A stretch of 64,000 bases of DNA from Christensenella sp. (GTDB taxonomy: Bacteria; Bacillota; Clostridia; Christensenellales; UBA3700), in NCBI GenBank assembly GCA_022784465.1, contig JALFUR010000010.1:124001-188000 (forward strand). Direction: 5' to 3'. Positions 56,074 to 64,000 of this stretch are shown one piece after another (the stretch's first letter is position 1; each line of letters starts with the position of its first letter). The position numbers and the translations under genes are program-made. Below the pieces are notes generated by a model. That model saw only the letters and a list, made by a program, of their open reading frames with translations, was not told where the DNA came from and ran no database searches.

Positions 56074-56160
56074 TGGTGCCGGGGGCGGGACTTGAACCCG
56101 CACATTCTCGCGAATATTGGATTTTGAGTCCAACGCGTCTGCCAATTTCACCACCTCGGC
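56074..56160 (-). tRNA. tRNA-Leu (anticodon CAA)
   Basis: An 87-base class II tRNA. Anticodon stem TTGGA/TCCAA with loop CTCAAAA (anticodon CAA), a long variable arm, T-arm GCGGG-TTCAAGT-CCCGC and an encoded CCA. The acceptor stem GCCGAGG/CCCCGGC has an A-C mismatch at the fifth pair. Confidence 0.93.
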
Positions 56161-56296
56161 TTAACGTGTATATCTTAACACATTGCAATTGTCTATTGCA
56201 AGAAAAAACACTTCTTTTAAAATCGATATATTTTTTTTCAAATAAATAATATATAATTATAATATATTGACAAAACCAAAAGGAGAGAGCAGCGTT

Positions 56297-56833
56297 ATGA
56301 GCATTTGGCATGATATTGATATGAACAGAATTAAACCAGAGGATTTTATTGCTTGCATTGAAATTTCTAAGGGTAGTAAGAACAAATATGAAGTAGATAA
56401 AGCTACAGGAATGCTTATATTAGACAGAATTCTATATACTGCAACTCACTATCCTGCAAACTATGGCTTTATTCCAAGAACATTTGCTGATGATGGAGAC
56501 CCATTAGATGTATTAGTAATATGTAGTGAACCTATCGTTCCTCTTTCTTTAGTAAGATGTTATCCAATTGGTCAAATATCTATGATTGATGATGGAAAAG
56601 AAGATATTAAGATAATAGCTATTCCTTTCAAAGATCCAATGTGGAACTCTTTTGAGGATATAAGAGATTTGCCTATGCATATAGTTGACGAAATCAAACA
56701 CTTCTTTGGAGTATATAAGCAATTAGAGGGAAAGAAGATGGATGTTCTTGAAATGAGCAATAAAGAAGTGGCAATGGAGACAATTAGACAAAGTATTGAA
56801 GCTTATAACGATATATTTGTTAATCAAGAATAA
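56297..56833 (+). CDS. ppa: inorganic pyrophosphatase, family I
   Basis: A 178-residue enzyme. The ATG at 56297 is used (AAGGAGAG upstream). SKNKYEVDKATGM, YPANYGFIPRTFADDGDPLDVLVI (metal-binding DxDPxD in blocks) and KDPMW are typical. It drives biosynthesis by removing PPi. Its stop overlaps holA by TAATG. Confidence 0.96.
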   Translation: MSIWHDIDMNRIKPEDFIACIEISKGSKNKYEVDKATGMLILDRILYTATHYPANYGFIPRTFADDGDPLDVLVICSEPIVPLSLVRCYPIGQISMIDDGKEDIKIIAIPFKDPMWNSFEDIRDLPMHIVDEIKHFFGVYKQLEGKKMDVLEMSNKEVAMETIRQSIEAYNDIFVNQE

Positions 56834-57843
56834 TGAGAGCATTAGGATTAAAAGTAGACGAAAACAATTTGTCTAGTGGATATATTTTGTCCGGAGACGA
56901 TGAAGCTATAAAAGGTTTTATTAAAGAAACCTTTCTTGCTACTATTCCTGCAAGCGAGAGAGGCTTTGCATATGTTACTGTAGATATAAGTGGCTCTAAA
57001 AATGTAGAAGATATAATACAAGCTGCGGATATGTTCTGTTTCGCATCTTGCAAAAAAATGATATATGTTGAACCTATTACTTGTAAACTTGAGGCTAAAA
57101 GTATTAAGCAACTAAAAGAGTATTTTGATAATCCAAATCCAACGTCGTTTGTTGTGTTTGAAGATATAGGATTAAACGATTTTTCATCATTTGATAACTG
57201 CGAGTTTGTGGATTGCACAAAGGCAAGCGAAGATGAATTATATCAATACATATATAAAAAATTAACCGAGAAAGGCTATTCTATGAATGGTATAGCAATT
57301 AGAGGTTTTATTAGATATTGCAATTGTAATTTCGGTAAGATTTCTTCAGAATTATCTAAATTAATGCTTTATTGCATGGATAGTAAAGTTATAAACAAAG
57401 AAGACTATGAAATGCTTACTGCACCAGACCTTGAAGTTGATGTATTTAAACTAATAAATAACTTGAATACTAGAAACTATACTCAAGCTTTAAAAATTCT
57501 AGATAAATTACAAGAAACAGGATTATCTAATAGAATTATTTTTAAAACATTGCAAACATCATATAAAAGATTGTTCTATATTGCATGCTCTCAATCAAGT
57601 GATGCAGTAATATCTAAATCATTAGGTATATCTAATTATGCAATTAATGCAAATAGGACAATAATAGCAAACAATAAAACAAATAAAACATTTATTAAAT
57701 CTTTAAAGGAAATAGTAGACTATTTGTTTTATTTAGAAGAAAAGATGCTTTCTTTTGTTATTAATGAAAAAGATGTTATGAAATTGGCAATAGATAGAAT
57801 AATAGAATTAATGGAAATAAAAAAAGATGAACGAAAATTTTAA
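56833..57843 (+). CDS. holA: DNA polymerase III subunit delta
   Basis: A 336-residue clamp-loader subunit that opens the beta ring. The sequence is diverged at the N-terminus but has the family's C-terminal helical collar (KLINNLNTRNYTQALKILDKL, in parts FKLINNLNTR and ALKILDKLQE, about 205-225; AIDRIIELM at the end). It is translated from the ppa stop and overlaps the next gene by 17 bases. With holB in this window, both single-copy delta subunits are present. Confidence 0.85.
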   Translation: MRALGLKVDENNLSSGYILSGDDEAIKGFIKETFLATIPASERGFAYVTVDISGSKNVEDIIQAADMFCFASCKKMIYVEPITCKLEAKSIKQLKEYFDNPNPTSFVVFEDIGLNDFSSFDNCEFVDCTKASEDELYQYIYKKLTEKGYSMNGIAIRGFIRYCNCNFGKISSELSKLMLYCMDSKVINKEDYEMLTAPDLEVDVFKLINNLNTRNYTQALKILDKLQETGLSNRIIFKTLQTSYKRLFYIACSQSSDAVISKSLGISNYAINANRTIIANNKTNKTFIKSLKEIVDYLFYLEEKMLSFVINEKDVMKLAIDRIIELMEIKKDERKF

Positions 57844-58354
57844 AATAAATTATTCAGCAATAGGAATTATAAGAAACGTTGTATTGTATCTTTCAATGGC
57901 GTTTTCGTGTATTGCTGTATCCGAAGAAGCTTATAATTTATTGCCTTTTTACGATTTGGGCGTAGAAGTTTCATTTAGTGGATTTCAATATTATTTTCCT
58001 TTTGTTATGGCTTTAATATATTATGGCTTATACACCATATATATAAAGATGATTTTTAATTCTGCAAATGGAAGAATGTCAATGTATGGAAAATGTTTAT
58101 CAAAAGAAAACGTTAGAGCATTAGTAGATCCATGTTTTATACTTCTTGCAGTGTTAATTGGCATTGTTGAAATCATATTTTATATTTATCCTGTTTGGGG
58201 AAAAATGTTTAAAACCATATGCAAGGAAATATGTGCATTTATAGTTATTTATTTAATGTATAAACAACTATCAAGGGGATTAGAAAAGATTTATAAACCA
58301 ATTATTTTTAAAGCTTTGCTAATGCCAAGTATTCTTTTGGTGGTGCTTATATGA
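57827..58354 (+). CDS. small multi-pass membrane protein, unknown
   Basis: A 175-residue protein with about five hydrophobic helices (about 10-32, 50-75, 95-118, 130-145 and a last one at the C-terminus). No recognised motif. It starts inside holA and ends inside the M28-like gene (ATGA), so it is tightly coupled and may partner that protein. Confidence 0.65.
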   Translation: MNENFKINYSAIGIIRNVVLYLSMAFSCIAVSEEAYNLLPFYDLGVEVSFSGFQYYFPFVMALIYYGLYTIYIKMIFNSANGRMSMYGKCLSKENVRALVDPCFILLAVLIGIVEIIFYIYPVWGKMFKTICKEICAFIVIYLMYKQLSRGLEKIYKPIIFKALLMPSILLVVLI

Positions 58355-59649
58355 GAAAAAGATGGTTAATGTTACTTATATTGATTATTCTTCTTGCTTC
58401 AATAAGCATATATTTTGTTTCATGCTCAAAAGATACAATTTATTTAGAAAAGAGCCAACAAGAATTAGATTATAAAGATGAAATCATGAACAATTTGAGG
58501 ATTGTTTCTACTGATTATAAAAATAGATATGTTTCTTCTTCTGATTCAGAAGTATTTGTAAATCATATAGTTTCATATATGGGTAGCGAACTTGGATATG
58601 ATGTATCTATTCAACGATATTATGTTTCAAGCGTTGATTCAATTACATGCAATATTGAGTGCACTAAGGACTCTCCATCTGATAAACAAATAATTTTGGC
58701 ATGTCAATGGGATAATTGTTATTCTTCATTTGATAATGCAAATCCAGATGGGGCATATGAAAGTGGAGCTGCAATAGCTACGCTAATGGCTATAGCTAAA
58801 GAACTTAAAGATAAAGATTTAAAATATGATTTAAAGATAGTATTTTTTGGCTGTGCAGTACAAAGTTATTATGGATCAGAATACTATTTTGGACAAATGA
58901 GTGAAAAAGAAAAAGAAGACACTTTGCTTGTTATTAATCTAGCTATGATTGGTGCTGGAGATAATACTTATATGTATAGTAGAGATTTTAGCACAAATTA
59001 TAATGATACATTCTATTCTATAGCAGAGGCGAATGAATTAGGATTTACTAAAGTTCCTTTAGATAAAAGAATTATTTCATCAACTTTTTCTAATGAATTA
59101 TCTTATGATTATGTTCACATTGGAATGTTTGGCAATCAAAATATTTTCATGAATAATTCAATTCCAACAATTAATTATTTGTCTATAAATTGGAAGGACA
59201 AATCTAATCCTGCATATACTGAAATTTCTGGAAAAGATAATGTCTTTGAAACGCCTAATGATACTTATCAAAATATGATAGATAGAGTAGGTGAAGAGGT
59301 AATTAAGGAAAGATTAAATAACATTCTAAAATCTGTTGTTTTGTCTTTAGACGAATATTATTCTTTTGTTGAGCAAGATTTATATAATCCAACCGAGATA
59401 AATTCATTCTTCTTAAGCGATAAAGCTTATTATATTGGCACAATAGCAGTTAAGATTCTAGCAGTTGCTGTATTATATATAATTTTAACAAAAATGCAAT
59501 CTATAATTCAGCATAATAAAGGCGAGTATCTAAAAATGTTTTCGCAGTCAAATAATTTAGAAACGTTTGAGAGTCAACAGCAAGAAGAAATAGACCCTTT
59601 TTCCGACACAAAAAATGATAATGATATTAATGATGACATATTTCAATAG
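58351..59649 (+). CDS. M28-like pseudo-peptidase, exported and membrane bound
   Basis: A 432-residue lipoprotein-like protein (signal helix ending ...YFVSCSK, Cys25). The M28 fold is recognisable from the order of blocks: IILACQWDN, GAYESGAAIATLMAIAKEL, LKIVFFGCAVQ...YGSEYY, VINLAMIG and ETPNDT. At every expected metal ligand the residue differs: His to Gln, Asp to Glu, Glu-Glu to Ala-Val, Asp to Ala, His to Glu. A C-terminal helix (about 368-386) precedes an acidic tail. It is most likely a non-enzymatic relative. Confidence 0.7.
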   Translation: MRKRWLMLLILIILLASISIYFVSCSKDTIYLEKSQQELDYKDEIMNNLRIVSTDYKNRYVSSSDSEVFVNHIVSYMGSELGYDVSIQRYYVSSVDSITCNIECTKDSPSDKQIILACQWDNCYSSFDNANPDGAYESGAAIATLMAIAKELKDKDLKYDLKIVFFGCAVQSYYGSEYYFGQMSEKEKEDTLLVINLAMIGAGDNTYMYSRDFSTNYNDTFYSIAEANELGFTKVPLDKRIISSTFSNELSYDYVHIGMFGNQNIFMNNSIPTINYLSINWKDKSNPAYTEISGKDNVFETPNDTYQNMIDRVGEEVIKERLNNILKSVVLSLDEYYSFVEQDLYNPTEINSFFLSDKAYYIGTIAVKILAVAVLYIILTKMQSIIQHNKGEYLKMFSQSNNLETFESQQQEEIDPFSDTKNDNDINDDIFQ

Positions 59650-59707
59650 TAATTGATTTTTAACGACCATTGTATTATTATTTAAATATATAAAGGAGAC
59701 GTAGCAT

Positions 59708-60559
59708 ATGTTATTAAGTGCATCAATAAATGATTTTTTTAATAATTTGTCATGGTTATCTTTAGTAGACCTATTTGCTTTTTTATTTATTGCTACGTTG
59801 ATCTTTATATTTTTTAATCATCACCATGGAATTAGAATAGCAGTATGCTTGTCAATATACATATTATGTTATTTAGTTGTCTTTGTAGCATATACAGTAG
59901 TTGAACATGAGGCGCTAACTATTACTCTAAAAGTATTTGAATATTCAACAATATTTATTATTGTTTCAATTGTAGTAGTATATCAAAATGACTTTAAAAT
60001 CCTATTTGCTAAAATAGCAAGAGGTGCAGAAAAAGGTTACGATATCAATGCTACAGATGAAGCATTAGTAAATGCTGCACATGAAATGGTTGTTGCATGC
60101 CAAAACATGTCAAAAGATAGAGTTGGAGCCTTAATTATAATTGTTAGAACAACAGTACCAGATAGAATATTAGATACAGGAACAGAATTAAATGCAGTTA
60201 TATCTAGTGGATTGCTAGAAAGTATTTTCAGCACAAAAGGACCATTACACGATGGTGCCGTTGTTGTTAAGGAAAATAAAATTTTATCTGCAGGTTGTTT
60301 CTTACCTTTATCTAAAGAAGTAGATATAGCAAAAGACTTAGGTACAAGACATAGAGCAGCAATTGGTATTACAGAAGAGAGCGATGTTGTAGCTTTGATA
60401 TGTTCTGAAGAAACAGGGGTTATTTCTATAGCTCAATCAGGAAAGATCGTAAGATATTTAACACCTGAAAGATTGCTTGACGAGATTAAATCTGCATACA
60501 ATGTTTCTTCTAAGCCAAAAGAGCAAGATAAGAAAAAAAGAGAAAGAAAGTTTATATAA
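59708..60559 (+). CDS. cdaA: diadenylate cyclase CdaA
   Basis: A 283-residue membrane enzyme making c-di-AMP from two ATP, controlling K+ and wall homeostasis. Three N-terminal helices (about 18-36, 41-60 and 75-92) and the DAC domain with DGA (182-184) and GTRHRAAIG (222-230), both needed for catalysis. The usual neighbours cdaR and glmM are not present. Start behind AAAGGAG. Ends on the next start (TAATG). Confidence 0.95.
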   Translation: MLLSASINDFFNNLSWLSLVDLFAFLFIATLIFIFFNHHHGIRIAVCLSIYILCYLVVFVAYTVVEHEALTITLKVFEYSTIFIIVSIVVVYQNDFKILFAKIARGAEKGYDINATDEALVNAAHEMVVACQNMSKDRVGALIIIVRTTVPDRILDTGTELNAVISSGLLESIFSTKGPLHDGAVVVKENKILSAGCFLPLSKEVDIAKDLGTRHRAAIGITEESDVVALICSEETGVISIAQSGKIVRYLTPERLLDEIKSAYNVSSKPKEQDKKKRERKFI

Positions 60560-61785
60560 TGAGTTACATTAGTATACAAGAAGTTTTGTTGCCAAAGAGC
60601 AACGTAGATTACACGAAATGGTCCGTAATTGCATGTGACCAATTTACATCTCAAAATGAATATTGGGAAAAATTAGAAAAAATTGTCGGCAAAGAATATA
60701 GTTCATTGAACTTAATATTTCCTGAGGTTTATTTAAATAAAATAGACAACGAGAAAAAAGTTGAAGATATTAACAATTCAATGATTCAATATTTAAATGA
60801 CGACATTTTTGATTCATATAATAATTTTATTTATCTTGAAAGAGAAATTGCACCAGGGGTAATTAGAAAAGGATTAGTTATTGCAATTGACCTTGAAGCG
60901 TATAATTATGCTCCAAATGCAAAATGCCCAATTAGAGCAACAGAAAAAACTGTAAAAGAAAGACTTCCAATAAGAATTCAAATAAGAAAAGATGCAAAAC
61001 TTGAATTGCCTCATATATGTCTTTTTATGGACGATGTAAATGATGATATTTTATCATCCCTTGCTAAGAATAAAGACAATATGAAGAAGTTATATGATTT
61101 TAATTTAAATATGGAAGGTGGTAGAATTCAAGGCTTTTTGGTTGAAGATTCTAAAGGCGTACAACAAAAATTAGATTCTCTATTAAATAAAGATTTATTA
61201 AGACAAAAATATGGAAGCGACGAAGAACTTTTGTTTGTGGTAGGTGATGGCAATCACTCTCTTGCAACAGCAAAAGAATGCTGGGAGCTTATTAAGAAAG
61301 GACTAACAGATAAAGAGATAGAAAACCATCCTGCTCGTTATGCACTATGTGAATTGCAAAACATTCATGATGAGGCAATAAAGTTTGAGCCAATTCATAG
61401 ATTTATGGAATATGCGGATTATTCTTTTATAAACTATTTGAAAAACAACTTAAATGGAGATGGAGAAATAAAGATTTATTTTAACGGAAAATACGAGACA
61501 ATAGCTGTACCTTCAGATCCAACTTTAGCAATTGCAAAGATTCAAAAGGCAATTGATGATTATATGGAACAAGATACTTCGGTTGAAATAGATTATATTC
61601 ATGGAGATGAATATCTTATTGATATTGTCAATAAAAAAGGCGGAGTTGGGGTATTTATGCCACGAGTTGAAAAAAAGTCTTTGTTTGATTATGTTTGTCA
61701 TAATGGTGTTATGCCAAGAAAATCATTCTCAATTGGACATGCTGAAAGCAAAAGATATTATTTAGAAGCGCATAAAGTCAGATAA
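60559..61785 (+). CDS. DUF1015 family protein
   Basis: A 408-residue soluble protein of the DUF1015 family, seen in many anaerobes and often near serine/D-lactate metabolism genes, with uncertain enzymology. The VGDGNHSLATAKECWE block (about 232-247) with GDGNH and the C-terminal HNGVMPRKS are the family hallmarks. It is translationally coupled to cdaA. Confidence 0.88.
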   Translation: MSYISIQEVLLPKSNVDYTKWSVIACDQFTSQNEYWEKLEKIVGKEYSSLNLIFPEVYLNKIDNEKKVEDINNSMIQYLNDDIFDSYNNFIYLEREIAPGVIRKGLVIAIDLEAYNYAPNAKCPIRATEKTVKERLPIRIQIRKDAKLELPHICLFMDDVNDDILSSLAKNKDNMKKLYDFNLNMEGGRIQGFLVEDSKGVQQKLDSLLNKDLLRQKYGSDEELLFVVGDGNHSLATAKECWELIKKGLTDKEIENHPARYALCELQNIHDEAIKFEPIHRFMEYADYSFINYLKNNLNGDGEIKIYFNGKYETIAVPSDPTLAIAKIQKAIDDYMEQDTSVEIDYIHGDEYLIDIVNKKGGVGVFMPRVEKKSLFDYVCHNGVMPRKSFSIGHAESKRYYLEAHKVR

Positions 61786-61799
61786 ATAGTCATATTTAG

Positions 61800-61828
61800 T
61801 TGCGATTTATTTATATTTTATATAAAAT
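61800..61828 (+). promoter_or_regulatory. promoter of the aspartokinase gene
   Basis: TTGCGA (61800-61805), 17-base spacer, TAAAAT (61823-61828). The leader is only about 20 bases, so no lysine riboswitch fits. Confidence 0.65.
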
Positions 61829-61854
61829 TATAGAAAAAATCGGAGCTCGAAAAA

Positions 61855-63171
61855 ATGGGAATTAAAGTTACGAAGTTTGGTGGAACATCAATGGCCGATG
61901 CGAAATCAATGAATCAAGTTGCTAATATAATTAAAAGTGATGCTCAAAGAAGATATGTAGTTGTCTCAGCACCAGGAAAAAGATTTAAAGAAGACATTAA
62001 AATTACAGATTTATTATATTCTTGCTATTACGATATAGAAATTAAAGGCGAGTGTACAGATTCCTTTAATAAAATAAGAGAAAGATTTATAAAAATCGTT
62101 GAAGATTTAAAATTAGATTACGATATAGTTCCAGAATTAGACAAAGTTGAAAGAGAAATGAAACAATATCATAGCCCTGCATTTTGTGCTTCAAGAGGGG
62201 AATATTTATCTGCTGTGATTATGTCTCATTTATTGGGCTTTAAATTCGTAGACGCAAAAGAGTTAATGATTTTCTCTGAAGAAGGAGATTTTCTTGCTGA
62301 AGAAACAAATGAGAATATAAAAAATAAATTTAAGAATTTAAAATGTGTAGTTGTTCCAGGTTTCTATGGAGCAGATCCTCTTGGAAATATTCATACATTC
62401 TCACGTGGTGGATCAGATGTTTCAGGAGCAGTTATTGCAAGAGCTGTAAAAGCTACAATTTATGAAAACTGGACAGACGTAAATGGCTTTATGGTTACAG
62501 ATCCAAGAATCGTAGATAAGCCTGAAAAGATAGACGTTTTATCTTATCAAGAATTAAGAGAATTATCATACATGGGAGCAAACGTGCTTCACCCAGATTC
62601 TATTTTCCCTGTAAGAGTATCTGGAATTCCTATAAATATTAGAAATACTTTTGAACCAACAAACTCAGGTACTATGATTGTTCCTGTTGTTGATGATGTT
62701 GAAGCTAAAAAGAGAGTAGTAACAGGTATTGCTGGAAAGAAAGGATATAGTACTGTATTTATTGAAAAATCAATGATGAATGGAGAATTGGGATTTGCAA
62801 GAAAGGTTCTATCATGCTTTGAGTATTACAATATGTCTATAGAACATATGCCTAGTGGTATAGATACAATGAGTATTATTGTTGCCGATTCTGAACTTGC
62901 TGGTAAGGAAGATGTTCTATTGGAAAAGATTCGTCAAACTGTTAATCCTGATCACATTGAAATTAAAACAGGAATTGCGTTAATAGCAACCGTTGGACAT
63001 GGAATGTGCTTTAATCCAGGAACATCAGCAAAATTGTGTTTAGCACTTGCAAATGCAAATATAAATATTAGAATGCTTGATCAAGGCTCTAGTGAATTGA
63101 ATATCATAGTTGGTGTTACAGACAAAGATTATGAATCAGCAATCAAAGCAATCTATCATGCATTTTATTAA
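61855..63171 (+). CDS. aspartate kinase
   Basis: A 438-residue kinase starting the Lys/Met/Thr pathway. The N-terminal KFGGTSMAD (7-15), FSRGGSDVSGA near 182-192 and the C-terminal two ACT domains (about 295-438) for feedback control are present. Single gene with its own promoter and GGAG. Whether Lys or Thr is the inhibitor is not decided by the sequence. Confidence 0.95.
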   Translation: MGIKVTKFGGTSMADAKSMNQVANIIKSDAQRRYVVVSAPGKRFKEDIKITDLLYSCYYDIEIKGECTDSFNKIRERFIKIVEDLKLDYDIVPELDKVEREMKQYHSPAFCASRGEYLSAVIMSHLLGFKFVDAKELMIFSEEGDFLAEETNENIKNKFKNLKCVVVPGFYGADPLGNIHTFSRGGSDVSGAVIARAVKATIYENWTDVNGFMVTDPRIVDKPEKIDVLSYQELRELSYMGANVLHPDSIFPVRVSGIPINIRNTFEPTNSGTMIVPVVDDVEAKKRVVTGIAGKKGYSTVFIEKSMMNGELGFARKVLSCFEYYNMSIEHMPSGIDTMSIIVADSELAGKEDVLLEKIRQTVNPDHIEIKTGIALIATVGHGMCFNPGTSAKLCLALANANINIRMLDQGSSELNIIVGVTDKDYESAIKAIYHAFY

Positions 63172-63195
63172 TAATTAGATAGATAATCTTGATAT

Positions 63196-63236
63196 AAAAA
63201 ATGGTGTAATTTACAAAAGCAATTACACCATTTTTA
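63196..63236. terminator. bidirectional terminator
   Basis: AAAAAATGGTGTAATT and AATTACACCATTTTT form a stem with T-runs in both directions (63196-63236). It serves both the aspartokinase and the minus-strand mannosidase gene. Confidence 0.85.
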
Positions 63237-63250
63237 AATAGCGTAAATTA

Positions 63251-64000
63251 TTATTTACTTAAGAAAATAGTTTTAATTTCAAATGGCTTAAATGTTAGTT
63301 TATTTAAGTCAATTTTATTTAAAATATTTTCAAGCATATCTGTCTCATATGATTCAGCAAAATCTATACTTGTATTTAATTTTGTATTAATTGTATTGCC
63401 GTATGGTTCATATGCTCTTACGATAATTCCGTTATTATTTTCACTGATTTTGATTGTTTCAATAACAATGCTGCTATCTTCAAATTCTACCATTGTAGGA
63501 ATATTTATTTCTTTCTTTGTTACCTCTAGTTCATTGTTTAAACAATATCCTAATTTCATTGTGTCGCTATCTTCAAATTTGCAATTATGTGGATATATTG
63601 CATAAACAAAATGGTGAGCGCCTCTATCACAAGTAGGGTCAGGGAACTTTGGAGCTCTAAGCAAAGCTAAAGATAAGAAACCGTTTTTAACTCTGTGTCC
63701 ATATTTGCAATTATTCAATAATGCAAAACCATAGCCATCTTGATCAAGGTTAACAAACTTATGCGCGCAGATTTCAAATTGAGCTTTTTGAACAGAATCA
63801 TCTTCTCTTGTTGTTCTATCATAGTTACCAAATTGAATATTGCATTTTACGTTGTCGTTATATACTGTTGGCACAAAATCAGCACGCAACATTTTTAATT
63901 CTTCATGCCAATCTACAATAGTGTCAAATTTAATTAATGATTCATTTAACGTCAATATAACTTTTTGAATAATATGCGATTTGTTATATTTATATTTAGA
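63251..64000 (-). CDS. alpha-mannosidase GH38, C-terminal part (5' partial)
   Basis: The frame stays open to the window edge, so the start is outside; the first TTG at 63955 is internal. The visible 249 residues match the GH38 C-terminal beta domain: FDTIVDWHEE, IQFGNYDRTT, FEICAHKFVNL, YGFALLNNCKYG, LSLALLRAPKFPDP and the HFVYAIYPH block. The catalytic N-terminal domain lies outside. The enzyme trims mannose residues; it fits the GH51 gene nearby as part of a plant- or glycan-degrading set. Confidence 0.9.
   Translation of the reverse strand, partial: SKYKYNKSHIIQKVILTLNESLIKFDTIVDWHEELKMLRADFVPTVYNDNVKCNIQFGNYDRTTREDDSVQKAQFEICAHKFVNLDQDGYGFALLNNCKYGHRVKNGFLSLALLRAPKFPDPTCDRGAHHFVYAIYPHNCKFEDSDTMKLGYCLNNELEVTKKEINIPTMVEFEDSSIVIETIKISENNNGIIVRAYEPYGNTINTKLNTSIDFAESYETDMLENILNKIDLNKLTFKPFEIKTIFLSK

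Noticed and set aside
56055-56249. Small ORFs on both strands around 56.1 kb
   Set aside because: They overlap tRNA-Leu; the apparent GAGGNRT...SPRH-like peptides are translated tRNA.
61829-61854. Lysine riboswitch before aspartokinase
   Set aside because: The predicted leader is only about 20 bases, far too short.

Overview
The window is low-GC DNA from a Bacillota (Firmicutes) bacterium, most likely an uncultured clostridial lineage. This rests on strong GGAGG ribosome binding sites and sigma-A type promoters. It also rests on a DnaB/DnaI helicase-loading pair, Rex, RicT (YaaT), a class 1B PyrD with PyrK, the zinc-binding forms of S14, S4 and L36, and a germination-protease (GPR) relative beside rpsT. 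The organism cannot be named from sequence alone. Carbohydrate enzymes (GH51, GH38, MalQ) fit a saprophytic or gut life but do not prove it.

Layout. 1-3.7 kb is an accessory patch: an AbiE-type toxin-antitoxin pair (5' end cut by the window), a metallophosphoesterase and a DUF4143 AAA ATPase. It lies just downstream of the 3' end of tRNA-Thr(GGU) and carries a 24-bp imperfect direct repeat of the tRNA terminator arm. 3.9-6.3 kb (minus) holds dnaB-dnaI. 6.4-8.5 kb is an ABC exporter. 8.9-15.2 kb runs rex-greA-lysS, an Orn/Lys/Arg-type decarboxylase, then tmk-holB-ricT. A 56-residue 2[4Fe-4S] ferredoxin follows, with a perfect palindrome inside its promoter. 15.6-21.8 kb is the pyrimidine operon pyrB-C-F-K-D-E plus a purine nucleoside phosphorylase. 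A small membrane protein and an ABC-F ATPase come next. 23.9-24.5 kb looks empty but contains a consensus promoter, a short RNA ending in an intrinsic terminator, and a convergent 28-codon ORF with a perfect ribosome binding site. 24.5-26.8 kb has an SPFH/zinc-ribbon pair resembling B. subtilis YdjI/YdjG, and a DUF1858 protein.

27-42.9 kb is the S10-spc-alpha ribosomal protein supercluster (rpsJ to rplQ, with secY, adk, map, infA and rpoA). It starts from a GC-richer, foldable leader. Unusual features include a 173-residue L17 and Lys/Ala-rich tails on L24 and L29. gdhA follows directly behind a terminator whose T-run abuts its ribosome binding site. 44.4-47.7 kb has a hydrolase, malQ, a phosphopantetheinyl transferase and an acyl carrier protein. 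47.8-53.5 kb mixes little-known envelope and regulatory proteins: a shrunken isopropylmalate-dehydrogenase-like protein, an SH3-type surface protein, an alpha-CTD/WG-repeat protein and a short GPR, followed by rpsT. 53.5-64 kb has a doubly anchored GH51 arabinofuranosidase, tRNA-Leu(CAA), ppa, holA, an M28-like protein without metal ligands, the c-di-AMP cyclase cdaA, DUF1015, aspartokinase and part of a GH38 mannosidase.

The observations most worth following are these: the sRNA/micro-ORF locus at 24 kb; repeated promoters placed so that the mRNA would start at the AUG (leaderless), which is unusual for Bacillota; two pseudo-enzymes; and the terminator/leader arrangements at gdhA and rpsJ.
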